Position numbers and translations under genes: made by a program | In this document: positions 1 to 6,783 of the stretch, piece after piece | Layout of the letters: each line of letters opens with the position of its first letter | How positions within the stretch are numbered: the first letter of the stretch is position 1 | The notes under the pieces: generated by a model | What the model was told of the DNA's origin: nothing | Databases searched by the model: none | Seen by the model: only the letters and a program-made list of their open reading frames with translations | NCBI GenBank assembly: GCA_014874235.1 | Contig: JACWAC010000038.1 | Span: forward strand, 1 to 10,135 | Source of the DNA: Thermoplasmatales archaeon | GTDB taxonomy: Archaea; Thermoplasmatota; Thermoplasmata; Thermoplasmatales; GCA-001856825 | DNA length: 10,135 nucleotides | Reading direction: 5' to 3'

Positions 1-171
1 ATTGGAAGGACAGATTTCGGAGGATCGTTCACAGAGATGTCTAGAAGTATACAGTGGGCAAAGAATCTGGAGACAAACCTGGATATTTATCCTGGTCATG
101 GAGAATTCACAACTTTAGAAGAGGAAAAGAACAGCAATCCCTTTTTCAAGAAAATTTTTTGGAAAGACTGA
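1..171 (+). CDS. Metallo-beta-lactamase-fold hydrolase, glyoxalase II type (3' end only)
   Basis: Only the last 56 residues are in the window, read in frame from base 1 to the TGA at 169-171; the gene begins to the left. The fragment starts with GRTDFGGSF, matching the GR-x-D loop whose Asp bridges the two metals in glyoxalase II-like enzymes. At fragment residues 30-34 it has YPGHG, whose His is the last metal ligand. It ends with an E-x-x-x-NPF tail (about residues 42-48), also typical of the family. Such enzymes hydrolyse thioesters such as S-lactoylglutathione or related esters using a dinuclear Zn/Fe site in the cytoplasm. The substrate cannot be told, since the HxHxDH metal site and substrate-binding part lie outside. 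The next gene converges on it after 39 bases. Confidence 0.85.
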   Translation: MGRTDFGGSFTEMSRSIQWAKNLETNLDIYPGHGEFTTLEEEKNSNPFFKKIFWKD

Positions 172-210
172 AGGGAGTACTCCACTGAGAGAGCGGAAGA
201 AATGGATCAG

Positions 211-474
211 TCACAGGAGGTCCGACACCTGAGACGATTCCCCATCCTTCAGGATTTTAACGTCGTCTTCATATTCAGCATCCACCGTAATGTTTCTTCC
301 TTTGCCGGTATTGATGAGGAAAAATGACTTCCTTTCCCTCCCGTTAAGAACTATTCTAAATTTGTTTGAAATCTTGCCACCAGATTCATACCCATATATC
401 AAAAACCTGCCAGAGTCTACGTACACTCTCCTTTCTATCAGTCCCTTCTTAGTGACCGTCTCGTACTCTTCCAT
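211..474 (-). CDS. Small protein of unknown function (87 residues)
   Basis: I do not recognise this protein. From ATG at 474-472 it is a soluble, charged chain without a signal peptide, membrane segment or Cys/His motif. Alternating hydrophobic and polar stretches (RRVYVDSGRFLIYGYES, then FRIVLNGRERKSFFLI) suggest a small beta-rich fold. An in-frame GTG at 543-541 would add 23 residues. I prefer the ATG because the extra codons are T-rich in third position (CCT, GCT, TAT, TTT, ACT), unlike the rest, and because the sequence TTTTAT at 501-496 lies about 25 bases before the ATG, as expected for a leaderless mRNA. The GTG also has a possible TATA box (TTTAAAA, 575-569). The gene is divergent from the CDGSH gene and convergent with the upstream hydrolase. 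The plus-strand frame over the same bases looks like a shadow. Confidence 0.55.
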   Translation of the reverse strand: MEEYETVTKKGLIERRVYVDSGRFLIYGYESGGKISNKFRIVLNGRERKSFFLINTGKGRNITVDAEYEDDVKILKDGESSQVSDLL

Positions 475-549
475 GGCAAACAAATGAAGCTTGAGATAAA
501 ACGTTGTTTTCACAGTAGTAGGAAAATAAGCAGGTTTTATCACGCAAAA

Positions 550-558
550 TATTTTTAA
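550..558 (+). promoter_or_regulatory. TATA box of the CDGSH gene
   Basis: The T-rich, then A-rich element TATTTTTAA is centred about 25 bases before the ATG at 580. This is the usual archaeal distance to the transcription start and implies a leaderless message. The space is shared with the divergent small gene, so its promoter may overlap this one. Confidence 0.6.
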
Positions 559-579
559 GTATGACTTGTTTTAAACGCT

Positions 580-843
580 ATGAGAATGGTTAATCATGAA
601 AGAACCAGCCCATATAAGATGAAAGTCAGGGATCTTCCAGGTGCAGAGAGGCTTGATCCTAACTCAAAGCTGCTCGATCTGCCATTAGAATTCTGTGCTT
701 GTGGCCTCTCCCAGAACAAGCCATTCTGTGACGACAGTCATCGAATAACCAAAGACGAGGATCCGTCTCAGATTTATATTTACAGCGAAAGCAAGGAAAG
801 AATCAAATCGGGAAAATTCTACAGACCTGAAGACAAAATCTGA
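580..843 (+). CDS. CDGSH iron-sulfur domain protein
   Basis: An 87-residue protein with one CDGSH-type [2Fe-2S] site. The ligands are C39, C41, C50 and H54 in the pattern C-A-C-G-L-S-Q-N-K-P-F-C-D-D-S-H, the 3Cys-1His arrangement of mitoNEET-like proteins. These usually work as homodimers that pass electrons or clusters between partners; the His ligand makes the cluster sensitive to pH and redox state. There is no membrane anchor, so it should be cytoplasmic. One oddity is Asp at position 52, where the family nearly always has Gly (CDGSH becomes CDDSH). The ATG at 580 is chosen because of the TATA box 25 bases upstream; ATG at 586 is a possible alternative. The pirin gene follows after 81 bases with its own promoter, and a short hairpin after the stop may end this transcript. 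Family assignment is firm, cellular role open. Confidence 0.9.
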   Translation: MRMVNHERTSPYKMKVRDLPGAERLDPNSKLLDLPLEFCACGLSQNKPFCDDSHRITKDEDPSQIYIYSESKERIKSGKFYRPEDKI

Positions 844-855
844 ACGACGAGCTAT

Positions 856-873
856 GACAGATTTGGATCTGTC
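856..873 (+). terminator. Hairpin with T-rich tail after the CDGSH gene
   Basis: A perfect 7-base stem (GACAGAT, 856-862, and ATCTGTC, 867-873) closes a four-base TTGG loop. It lies 12 bases after the stop codon and is followed by TTATCTT. It could end transcription or stabilise the 3' end. Archaeal termination mainly uses U-tracts, so the hairpin role is uncertain. Confidence 0.4.
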
Positions 874-894
874 TTATCTTCAGAAACTAAGTTA

Positions 895-904
895 TTCTTA
901 TATA
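895..904 (+). promoter_or_regulatory. TATA box of the pirin gene
   Basis: TTCTTATATA is centred about 25 bases before the ATG at 925, so the pirin message should be leaderless or nearly so. No Shine-Dalgarno sequence is present before the ATG, which agrees. Confidence 0.6.
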
Positions 905-924
905 CTTACGTTTAATTTCATATC

Positions 925-1818
925 ATGACAAGCGAAGTGGACAACAAGGGAAACACATTAAAACCTAGCCTTATCCTTAGAGGAAAGGAAGTAAGAGATG
1001 GGGCCGGAGTCAAGATATCAAGATTGTTCGGATCTCCCAGAACTTATGAACTCACGGACCCCTTTCTTTTACTTGACTACTTTGGCTCTGATAATCCAGA
1101 AGATTACGAGATGGGATTTCCGTGGCATCCACACAGGGGAATAGAGACCCTCACATATTTACTGAAGGGAAAAGTGGAACATGAAGATAGCATTGGAAAC
1201 AAGGGAGTGATAAGACAAGGGGAAATCCAATGGATGACTGCAGGAAGTGGGATTTTCCATCAAGAAATGCCAAGTTCTTTTGGACACGATAAAGAGATGC
1301 TAGGCTTCCAGCTGTGGTTAAATCTAAGGAAAAGTGACAAGTTCTCAAAACCCACTTACAGAAACATCGACGTGAATCACCTCAACAAGCTGCAATCAGA
1401 GAAAAATGAGATAAAGGTCATTTCTGGCAACATCCAGGGCAGAGACAATCCATCAATGGAAAGACACAGTTTGGATGTAAGTTACTTCGACGTCACATCA
1501 AACGGCGGGTACCTCGAGATACCGAAGCCGGAGGGATTCACTTCACTCATCATCCCCATGGAAGGCAGCCTCCGGGCTAACGGCACATCCTTGAACAGAC
1601 TGGAAGTTGCAGTGTTCGGTACCACAGGCGGCAATATAAAGATCGATGGGAACCAGAAACACCGTTACATTTACATATCAGGAAGGAGGACAGAAGACAA
1701 GATCAGCTGGTACGGTCCGATCGTAATGAATGACTGGAAAGAAATTGAGGATTCGTTCAAAGATCTTCAGAACGGAACATTTGTAAGAGACAAGAGCCCA
1801 AATTTCAACGCATTTTGA
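925..1818 (+). CDS. Pirin family protein
   Basis: A 297-residue bicupin protein, close to the usual pirin length of about 290. The N-terminal cupin carries the metal site: H68 and H70 in FPWHPHRGIETLTY, then H112 and E114 in GSGIFHQEMP, matching the His-x-His and His-x-Glu Fe ligands of human pirin. The neighbouring stretches GEIQWMTAGSG and LGFQLWLNL are also typical. The C-terminal cupin (about 180-290) has no obvious metal ligands, as usual. Known pirins include quercetin dioxygenases and redox-sensing transcription cofactors; which activity applies here cannot be told. Cytoplasmic, no signal peptide. The start is supported by a TATA box 25 bases upstream. It sits between the CDGSH gene and a D-2-hydroxyacid dehydrogenase 66 bases downstream, which suggests a redox or aromatic-compound role (inference). 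Confidence 0.93.
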   Translation: MTSEVDNKGNTLKPSLILRGKEVRDGAGVKISRLFGSPRTYELTDPFLLLDYFGSDNPEDYEMGFPWHPHRGIETLTYLLKGKVEHEDSIGNKGVIRQGEIQWMTAGSGIFHQEMPSSFGHDKEMLGFQLWLNLRKSDKFSKPTYRNIDVNHLNKLQSEKNEIKVISGNIQGRDNPSMERHSLDVSYFDVTSNGGYLEIPKPEGFTSLIIPMEGSLRANGTSLNRLEVAVFGTTGGNIKIDGNQKHRYIYISGRRTEDKISWYGPIVMNDWKEIEDSFKDLQNGTFVRDKSPNFNAF

Positions 1819-1884
1819 AGCGATATGTCATCCCGAGATAGAGCTCAGAAAAAGCAATAACTAGTTCGTTGGTATCCCGATAAC

Positions 1885-2808
1885 ATGAAAATCCTAGTCC
1901 CTTTCGAACTGGAAGAAAAGTACATGAGAATAGGCCGGGAAATCCTTGGAAACGAAAACATCATTTGGTTTCCTGCGAATGGAAGTGCAGATATCATTCT
2001 CGTGAGAGGTGACGATTTTCCAAGAGATAGGACTTTCAAGTTCATCCAGACACTGAGCGCAGGAACAGATCATTTGAATATTGAAAGCATCCCTGGAGAC
2101 ACCCTCATTGCAAGCAACGCAGGTGCATATTCATTATCTGTGGCAGAGCATGCATTCGCATTGATATTGGAGAGATCAAAGAAGATATCTGCATTTGAAG
2201 AAGAGACCAGAAGAGGAATCTTTAATCCCAGAACAACAAGACTACTGTTCGGAAAGACGATGGGGATAATTGGCTACGGAGGCATAGGGAGCAGGGTAGC
2301 TTCGATTGCCAAATCTTTCGGAATGAAGGTGATCTCGATCGGAAGAGGGTTCAAAGATCAGAACACGGACGAATTTATGGGAATGGATGGACTGGATAGA
2401 CTACTTTCAGACTCAGACTTTATAGTCATTTCCATACCGCTGACTAATTACACGCTCGGTATTATTGGCGAAGAACAATTGAAGAAAGTGAAGAGAAATT
2501 GCACCATTGTCAATGTCGCTAGATCGGAGACTGTGATCAAATCTGCTATGCTCGACTTTCTTGAAAAGAACAGTGAAGCTTCGTATTTGACTGACGTCTG
2601 GTGGGGAGAGCCGAAACTCGAGGATTCGACTCAGGCAAATGTCGTGATAACACCTCACGTCGCAGGCGGCTTGTCTGGAGAAGTTATGGAAATCGCCTTC
2701 AGGCAAGCATTTGAAAACGTAAAACTGTTTATGGACGGAAAGAGACCTCGTAATCTGGTTAAAAGGGAGGAGAGCATTTACTTGGACAGAGAGAAGATTG
2801 GAGTTTAG
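1885..2808 (+). CDS. D-isomer specific 2-hydroxyacid dehydrogenase
   Basis: A 307-residue NAD(P)-dependent oxidoreductase that should interconvert a 2-oxoacid and its D-2-hydroxyacid. The catalytic domain is split (about 1-95 and 280-307) around a Rossmann domain with G130-Y-G132-G-I-G135 in IIGYGGIGSR. The catalytic trio is visible: R213 in NVARSE, E242 in DVWWGEP and H258 in TPHVAGG. The substrate-loop motif SAGTDHL (58-64) is typical. Length is slightly short, as in glyoxylate, hydroxypyruvate or D-lactate-type members. The residue after the dinucleotide-binding second strand is within SIGRGF (151-156); R154 may favour NADP(H), but this is uncertain. The exact substrate cannot be assigned. 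It lies 66 bases after the pirin gene with only a weak AT-rich box near 1850-1860, so it may be cotranscribed with it. Its DVWWGEP is bulkier than the common DVF/DVY form. Confidence 0.92.
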   Translation: MKILVPFELEEKYMRIGREILGNENIIWFPANGSADIILVRGDDFPRDRTFKFIQTLSAGTDHLNIESIPGDTLIASNAGAYSLSVAEHAFALILERSKKISAFEEETRRGIFNPRTTRLLFGKTMGIIGYGGIGSRVASIAKSFGMKVISIGRGFKDQNTDEFMGMDGLDRLLSDSDFIVISIPLTNYTLGIIGEEQLKKVKRNCTIVNVARSETVIKSAMLDFLEKNSEASYLTDVWWGEPKLEDSTQANVVITPHVAGGLSGEVMEIAFRQAFENVKLFMDGKRPRNLVKREESIYLDREKIGV

Positions 2809-2862
2809 TCGTGATTTTGGATATTCAATTGGGAACTGTTGTCATTGTAATTCTGAGGAAAA

Positions 2863-2871
2863 TATTTTTAG
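2863..2871 (+). promoter_or_regulatory. TATA box of the flavoprotein gene
   Basis: TATTTTTAG lies in the 97-base gap after the dehydrogenase gene. Its centre is about 24 bases before a GTG at 2891 and about 39 before the ATG at 2906. The message therefore starts near 2891-2893 and either begins at that GTG or has a leader of roughly 15 bases. Confidence 0.5.
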
Positions 2872-2905
2872 TTTCTCGAATTGGAGAAGTGTGACTTATG
2901 ATAAT

Positions 2906-3532
2906 ATGACAAAAGTCAGGAGACATCCGGAAAGGGGCAGTTATGATAGAGAATTGCTGATGAGCATACTCCAAAGCGGCTTTGTCTGTCAGGTCGCCTT
3001 CCAACTCGAAGGGCAGCCTTACATAATACCGATGACGTACTACAACGATTCAGACTTCATATTCATTCACGGTAGCCCCGCCGCAAGAATTTCAAACACA
3101 CTGAGGGCTGGGACGCTAGTCGCGATTTCTGTTTTGGAACTGAACGGTCTGGTCCTTGCGAAAGGACTTGCAGATAACTCAATGAACTATAGATCTGCAA
3201 TCATCTTTGGAAAACCTGTAGAACTGGAGGGATTGGAAGAAAAACTTTCCTTCTTCAAAGAGTGGATAGACCACTTGGTTCCCGGAAGAAAGGAGAACAC
3301 AGAATTACCAAACAACGACGAGCTAGCCAATGTGTCGGTTTTCAAGGTCAAGCTGGAACAATTTTCTTTAAAGGTGAGGAAGGGCGGCCCCTCTGAAGTG
3401 AGAAGAAATCCAGAAATATGGGCGGGAGTGATTCCCTTCTCGACCATATTCCACCCACCCGAATTTGTGTCAAGTCTACAAATTCCAGATTATGTAAAGA
3501 AATTCATAAAAGCTAGAAACGGAGATAAGTAG
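2906..3532 (+). CDS. Pyridoxamine 5'-phosphate oxidase-fold flavoprotein, NimA-like
   Basis: A 208-residue protein of the split-barrel flavin-binding superfamily, resembling FMN-containing proteins annotated as nitroimidazole reductase-like. Family marks in order are RRHPERGSYD (5-14), IPMTYY (41-46), FIHGSPAAR (53-61), NYRSAIIFG (94-102), HLVPGR (123-128) and WAGVIPF (172-178). It should bind FMN as a dimer in the cytoplasm; the natural substrate is unknown. The open frame extends left to a TTG at 2798 overlapping the dehydrogenase gene, but those residues do not resemble the family, which starts just before RRHPER, so I take ATG 2906. GTG 2891 is possible (five extra residues) because the TATA box fits a leaderless start there. 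The C-terminus, about 180-208, is an extra tail. Its stop faces the S9 peptidase gene 74 bases away. Confidence 0.88.
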   Translation: MTKVRRHPERGSYDRELLMSILQSGFVCQVAFQLEGQPYIIPMTYYNDSDFIFIHGSPAARISNTLRAGTLVAISVLELNGLVLAKGLADNSMNYRSAIIFGKPVELEGLEEKLSFFKEWIDHLVPGRKENTELPNNDELANVSVFKVKLEQFSLKVRKGGPSEVRRNPEIWAGVIPFSTIFHPPEFVSSLQIPDYVKKFIKARNGDK

Positions 3533-3548
3533 AGGTAGGCTGGCTTTA

Positions 3549-3576
3549 CCGATAATAGATTAATCCGGGTAATCGG
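3549..3576. other. Weak inverted repeats between convergent genes
   Basis: The 74-base gap between the convergent flavoprotein and peptidase genes contains CCGAT (3549-3553) with ATCGG (3572-3576) and an overlapping GATTA (3558-3562) with TAATC (3570-3574). The stems are only five bases and exclude each other. They may help end transcripts, but there is no T-tract on the plus side. Nothing else is visible in the gap. Confidence 0.2.
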
Positions 3577-3606
3577 CCGTTTCCAAATTCGGAGTCCCTT
3601 ATCCGA

Positions 3607-5451
3607 CTATCTCCTCTCTTTCAACCAATCGAATATCTCCCTGTAGAATTTTTCTTGGTGCTTTCTCTCTCTAAATCCATGTCCCTCTCTTGGGAACAGT
3701 AGGAGCCTTACATCTTTTCCTTTGTCCTTTAATGCCCTGTAGAACTGGTAGTACTGACCCACTGGTACGTATGGATCTTCTATTCCGTGCGCTAAGAGTA
3801 CCGGTGTCTTCACACTGTCTACGTACCAGAGCGGAGAGAACTTTATGAACTTCTCGAATTTGTACGGGTCTTCATTGTAATGTAGCCTGTCCCATGTTGG
3901 GAGATTACTCACACCGTGGAAACTAATCCAGTCTGAAATGCCGAAAAGCGAGATGGATCCCTTGAAAATGTCTGTTTGAGTTATAGCCCAGGCAGACATG
4001 TATCCTCCGTACGATCCTCCTGTGATGAAAAGATCCTGCCTGTTCACACCTTTGTGCTCAACCAAATAGTCTATACCTGCTAGGATATCTTGAAGGTCCA
4101 TTCCTCCCATGTCCCCCAGGTTCAGCTCTGCATATTTCCTGCCTTTTCCTACGCTTCCTCTGTAGTTTGGCAGAAAGACTGAATAGCCATTGGAAAGGAA
4201 GATTGTCGACATACTGATGAACGAGTCGAAAGAAGAACCGGTTGGCCCTCCGTGTACCATAACCATGAGTGGGGCGTTCCTGCCTGCAGACCTGAAGATT
4301 CCCCATACCTCAAGTCCATCTTTCGACTTCCACCTCACCTTCTCAGATTTGTATCTCTTACAACCCATCAGTTGTTTGTTGATCTTTGTTATCACCTTTT
4401 CCTTCTTGGTGTTTAGATCAACAAGGAGAAGCTCATTCGGTTGCTTCGCACTTTCAAACGATAGAATCGCTTGACTTCCAGATATGGAAAATGACGGGGA
4501 CCATTGTCTGTAAACGGAGCCATATTTCGACCATAGGACCGTTCTCTTATCGCTGCTAAAGGTGGAGATTGAAAACGTTCCCTCCTTGTTGGAGAGTGCA
4601 TAGAATCTTTCTCCGTCAATCCATTGCATCTCCGAATAACTCTCAACATCTCCTTCAGTTAGATTCTCCGATTTTTGGCGCTTCAGATCTACTACCATGA
4701 TGTCTCCAGAATTTACTCCTCTGTCACTCCAGAGCGACTCCAGGAAAATCAGCTTCTTGTTGTCGGGAGACAGTCTCGGTTTTGCAACCTGTCTTTCTTT
4801 TTTTGAATAAATCTTCTTGACCTTCCCGTCATTTAGTCCGATCAGGGAGACATTTGATTCATACCAGGACCATTCATATGGAAGCGATGAAGTAATTGCA
4901 GCAATTTCGTTGCCATTAACATTGAATTCCCATATCTGGGTTCCGTTCGTTATCCTGTGAAATCCCGCTACAGAATCGTAACTCCACAGAGAATCATACC
5001 TGGGGTCTTCCTCAAAGAAATATCCATCATTGCCCTTCCCCTTTTCTTCTTTCATTGGGTCCCTGTCCCTCATCAGAATGATCAACAAATCTTCTGTTCC
5101 CCACTGCAGACTTTCTGCGGACCCTTCTACCACGATTTCCTGTCCTGAGTCGCTTTCAAAATTGTAAATCATCATTCGATATTCTTCGTCTTTCTTCGAT
5201 AGGTAAGCGAGTTTTCTTCCAGACGGACTTATCCTTGGCGAGTAGTTGGCCCAGCCCTGCTGTGAGAAAGTTCTCTGCTTCCCGTCTTTGGTCGTAAGGA
5301 CAGCCACTTCAGTAATGAGTTCTTCCTTGAAATTCTTAAACACACCGGAAACAACGAATGCAACTTTTGTACCATCCTTACAAAAATCCACGTCCGTTGC
5401 GTATTTCCAATTAAAATAATCTTCAATCGTATGCTCGTGTTCTTTTGCCAT
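3607..5451 (-). CDS. S9 family serine peptidase, acylaminoacyl-peptidase type
   Basis: A 614-residue cytoplasmic serine peptidase of the prolyl oligopeptidase clan, normal in length for archaeal acylaminoacyl peptidases. Residues 1 to about 365 form a beta-propeller with WD/TolB-like blades (SPRISPSGRKLAYLS, PRLSPDNKKLIFLES) that limits access to small peptides. The alpha/beta-hydrolase domain follows: oxyanion region VHGGP (399-403), NYRGSVGKGRKY (429-440), nucleophile S480 in GGSYGGYM, acid D559 in HGIEDPYVP, and H591 in EGHGFRE, a complete triad. It should cleave N-acylated or free residues from short peptides. There is no signal peptide and no Shine-Dalgarno before the ATG. It is downstream of an M20 amidohydrolase on the same strand with a 141-base gap that holds its own likely promoter and a palindrome. 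Oligopeptidase specificity is not resolved. Confidence 0.95.
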   Translation of the reverse strand: MAKEHEHTIEDYFNWKYATDVDFCKDGTKVAFVVSGVFKNFKEELITEVAVLTTKDGKQRTFSQQGWANYSPRISPSGRKLAYLSKKDEEYRMMIYNFESDSGQEIVVEGSAESLQWGTEDLLIILMRDRDPMKEEKGKGNDGYFFEEDPRYDSLWSYDSVAGFHRITNGTQIWEFNVNGNEIAAITSSLPYEWSWYESNVSLIGLNDGKVKKIYSKKERQVAKPRLSPDNKKLIFLESLWSDRGVNSGDIMVVDLKRQKSENLTEGDVESYSEMQWIDGERFYALSNKEGTFSISTFSSDKRTVLWSKYGSVYRQWSPSFSISGSQAILSFESAKQPNELLLVDLNTKKEKVITKINKQLMGCKRYKSEKVRWKSKDGLEVWGIFRSAGRNAPLMVMVHGGPTGSSFDSFISMSTIFLSNGYSVFLPNYRGSVGKGRKYAELNLGDMGGMDLQDILAGIDYLVEHKGVNRQDLFITGGSYGGYMSAWAITQTDIFKGSISLFGISDWISFHGVSNLPTWDRLHYNEDPYKFEKFIKFSPLWYVDSVKTPVLLAHGIEDPYVPVGQYYQFYRALKDKGKDVRLLLFPREGHGFRERKHQEKFYREIFDWLKERR

Positions 5452-5459
5452 TTTGTACC

Positions 5460-5471
5460 CACTGTACAGTG
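5460..5471. promoter_or_regulatory. 12-base palindrome at the S9 peptidase promoter
   Basis: CACTGTACAGTG is a perfect palindrome 8 bases before the start codon of the S9 peptidase. It covers the transcription start expected from the TATA-like box at 5486-5493. This is a position where a dimeric repressor could block transcription. No regulator gene is adjacent, so the operator role is inferred from form and place only. Confidence 0.35.
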
Positions 5472-5485
5472 AGAATGAGCGTAGC

Positions 5486-5493
5486 GTATTAAG
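5486..5493 (-). promoter_or_regulatory. Possible TATA box of the S9 peptidase gene
   Basis: On the minus strand the bases read CTTAATAC, centred about 38 bases before the ATG at 5451. This predicts a start near 5463-5465 and a leader of about 12-14 bases. The match is moderate, but no better AT-rich box lies closer to the gene. Confidence 0.4.
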
Positions 5494-5549
5494 ATTTCTG
5501 AAAGAACAACGGAAGATCTACCGAACAGATGAGATATCGGGAATACTCT

Positions 5550-5561
5550 GAAAGAAAAAGT
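5550..5561 (-). terminator. T-rich tract after the M20 gene
   Basis: On the minus strand this reads ACTTTTTCTTTC, about 32 bases after the M20 stop codon. Archaeal transcription commonly ends at such U-rich stretches, so this could separate the M20 transcript from the S9 peptidase gene. There is no clear hairpin. Confidence 0.35.
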
Positions 5562-5592
5562 GGCACACAAAGTTTCCAGATCGATCTAACCT

Positions 5593-6762
5593 CTATTTCT
5601 GGAAGAAATCCCTCTGAATATCCTCCATCAGTCTCTTGTTCTCTGTGAGTTCCTTAGCTGTATCGCTCAGTACTTCTATTACATCTAACAGGGAATCCTT
5701 TGCTCTAGTGCTTTTTGCGGCCTCAAGAGACTCTCTGGAATGCCAAGCAGTTCCCTCTGGAGCGATTTGAAAGCCCACCTCAAGGGCAGGCACGACTTGC
5801 GAAACGTTGGCGAAGTCCGTAGAACCCTTCGGAAGGCGAGAAAAAGTATCATCCAGTTCTGGACAAGCGATGCCTCTTGCAATTATGTTATCTCTGATCT
5901 TGTTTGACAGGGTCTTGTTGATCTTTGTAGTCGAGAAAAGGAGCCCGATTTTCTTGATGGAATAGGTGGTTTCAGTTGCTATTGAACAACCTTCCACAAT
6001 TTTGATGAACCGCTCTACGAGCTCCTTATGGTACTCTATATCAGTCGATCTGATTCCATATGTTAGGACTGCCCTTTCTGGGGTCACGTTTGGTGCGGTA
6101 CCTCCTTCCTTTATTATTCCGTGCATTACGAAGTTCGCATCCCTCCTAACGTGCTGTCTCATCATGTTGACCGCATTGTATGTGAGAACTGCTGCGTCAA
6201 GGGCGCTTCTTCCATTGTTTGGACTTGCAGCCTCGTGAGCTGCTTTGCCTATGAAGGTCACTTCAAGGTCTTGAACCGCAAGTGACTGGCTTCCTACCTC
6301 CCATTCGTCTCCCGGATGAGACCCAAGAACCAAGTCTATATTCTTGAACGCACCTCTGTCTGCCATTATAATCTTTGACCCTGCCCATTCTCCAGAACCT
6401 TCTTCGTCTGGTGTTCCAAAAACTGTTATCGTTCCATTGGAAATCTTCTCTGCTGTTCTGATCGCTGAAAATATTGCCGAAGAAGCTATCAGATTATGAC
6501 CACACGCATGCCCAATCCCGGGAAGCGCATCGTATTCGGCAAGGAATGCAATCGATGGTTTTCCACTTCCTATGACTTTTTCTGCCTTAAAGGCAGTTGG
6601 TATTTCAAGGAATCTCTCTGTTATCTTGAAACCGTGAGATTTAAGTATGTTCATCAGGAGTTTGGAGGATTCAATCTCCTTGCTCCCTATCTCCCTTAGC
6701 TCATGTATCTTAAGAGCAAGTTTCCAGTAATCATAATCTTCTACGGTTTCATAACTTGTCAT
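5593..6762 (-). CDS. M20 family amidohydrolase/metallopeptidase, AbgB/PM20D2-like
   Basis: A 389-residue cytoplasmic metal-dependent hydrolase that should cut an amide bond in a dipeptide, N-acyl amino acid or p-aminobenzoyl-glutamate-like substrate. Motifs in order are AEYDALPGIGHACGHN (75-90) with C87 and H89, PDEEGSGEWAG (118-128) with E120/E121, GSHPGD (147-152) with H149, and near the end GTAWHSRE (337-344) with H341. These fit the two-metal site of the M20D/AbgB branch. The small lid domain (about 170-280) contains GKAAHEAASP with H176, typical for substrate-binding dimerisation domains, and the stretch STDFANVSQVVPALEVGF (314-331) is characteristic of PM20D2/AbgB relatives. The ATG at 6762 has a TATA box about 25 bases upstream and no Shine-Dalgarno, so the message is probably leaderless. 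It is followed by the S9 peptidase gene on the same strand. Substrate not resolved. Confidence 0.93.
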   Translation of the reverse strand: MTSYETVEDYDYWKLALKIHELREIGSKEIESSKLLMNILKSHGFKITERFLEIPTAFKAEKVIGSGKPSIAFLAEYDALPGIGHACGHNLIASSAIFSAIRTAEKISNGTITVFGTPDEEGSGEWAGSKIIMADRGAFKNIDLVLGSHPGDEWEVGSQSLAVQDLEVTFIGKAAHEAASPNNGRSALDAAVLTYNAVNMMRQHVRRDANFVMHGIIKEGGTAPNVTPERAVLTYGIRSTDIEYHKELVERFIKIVEGCSIATETTYSIKKIGLLFSTTKINKTLSNKIRDNIIARGIACPELDDTFSRLPKGSTDFANVSQVVPALEVGFQIAPEGTAWHSRESLEAAKSTRAKDSLLDVIEVLSDTAKELTENKRLMEDIQRDFFQK

Positions 6763-6783
6763 ATTTTAAAATGCAAAACTTTG

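Noticed and set aside
174..183. Palindrome GGAGTACTCC between the first two genes.
   Set aside because: It has no loop, lies between convergent gene ends where no promoter is expected, and a 10-base palindrome can arise by chance.
290..487. Plus-strand 65-residue frame opposite the small unknown gene.
   Set aside because: It mirrors the minus-strand frame, has no promoter or ribosome-binding site at the right distance, and its composition is of the shadow type.
2798..2905. N-terminal extension of the flavoprotein from a TTG overlapping the dehydrogenase gene.
   Set aside because: The 36 extra residues do not resemble the family, whose conserved RRHPER block starts just after ATG 2906, and the TATA box lies inside this extension.
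5229..5570. Minus-strand 113-residue frame across the S9 start region.
   Set aside because: Most of it overlaps the N-terminal coding part of the S9 peptidase in another frame and the peptide looks like shadow sequence rich in Ser, Arg and Leu.
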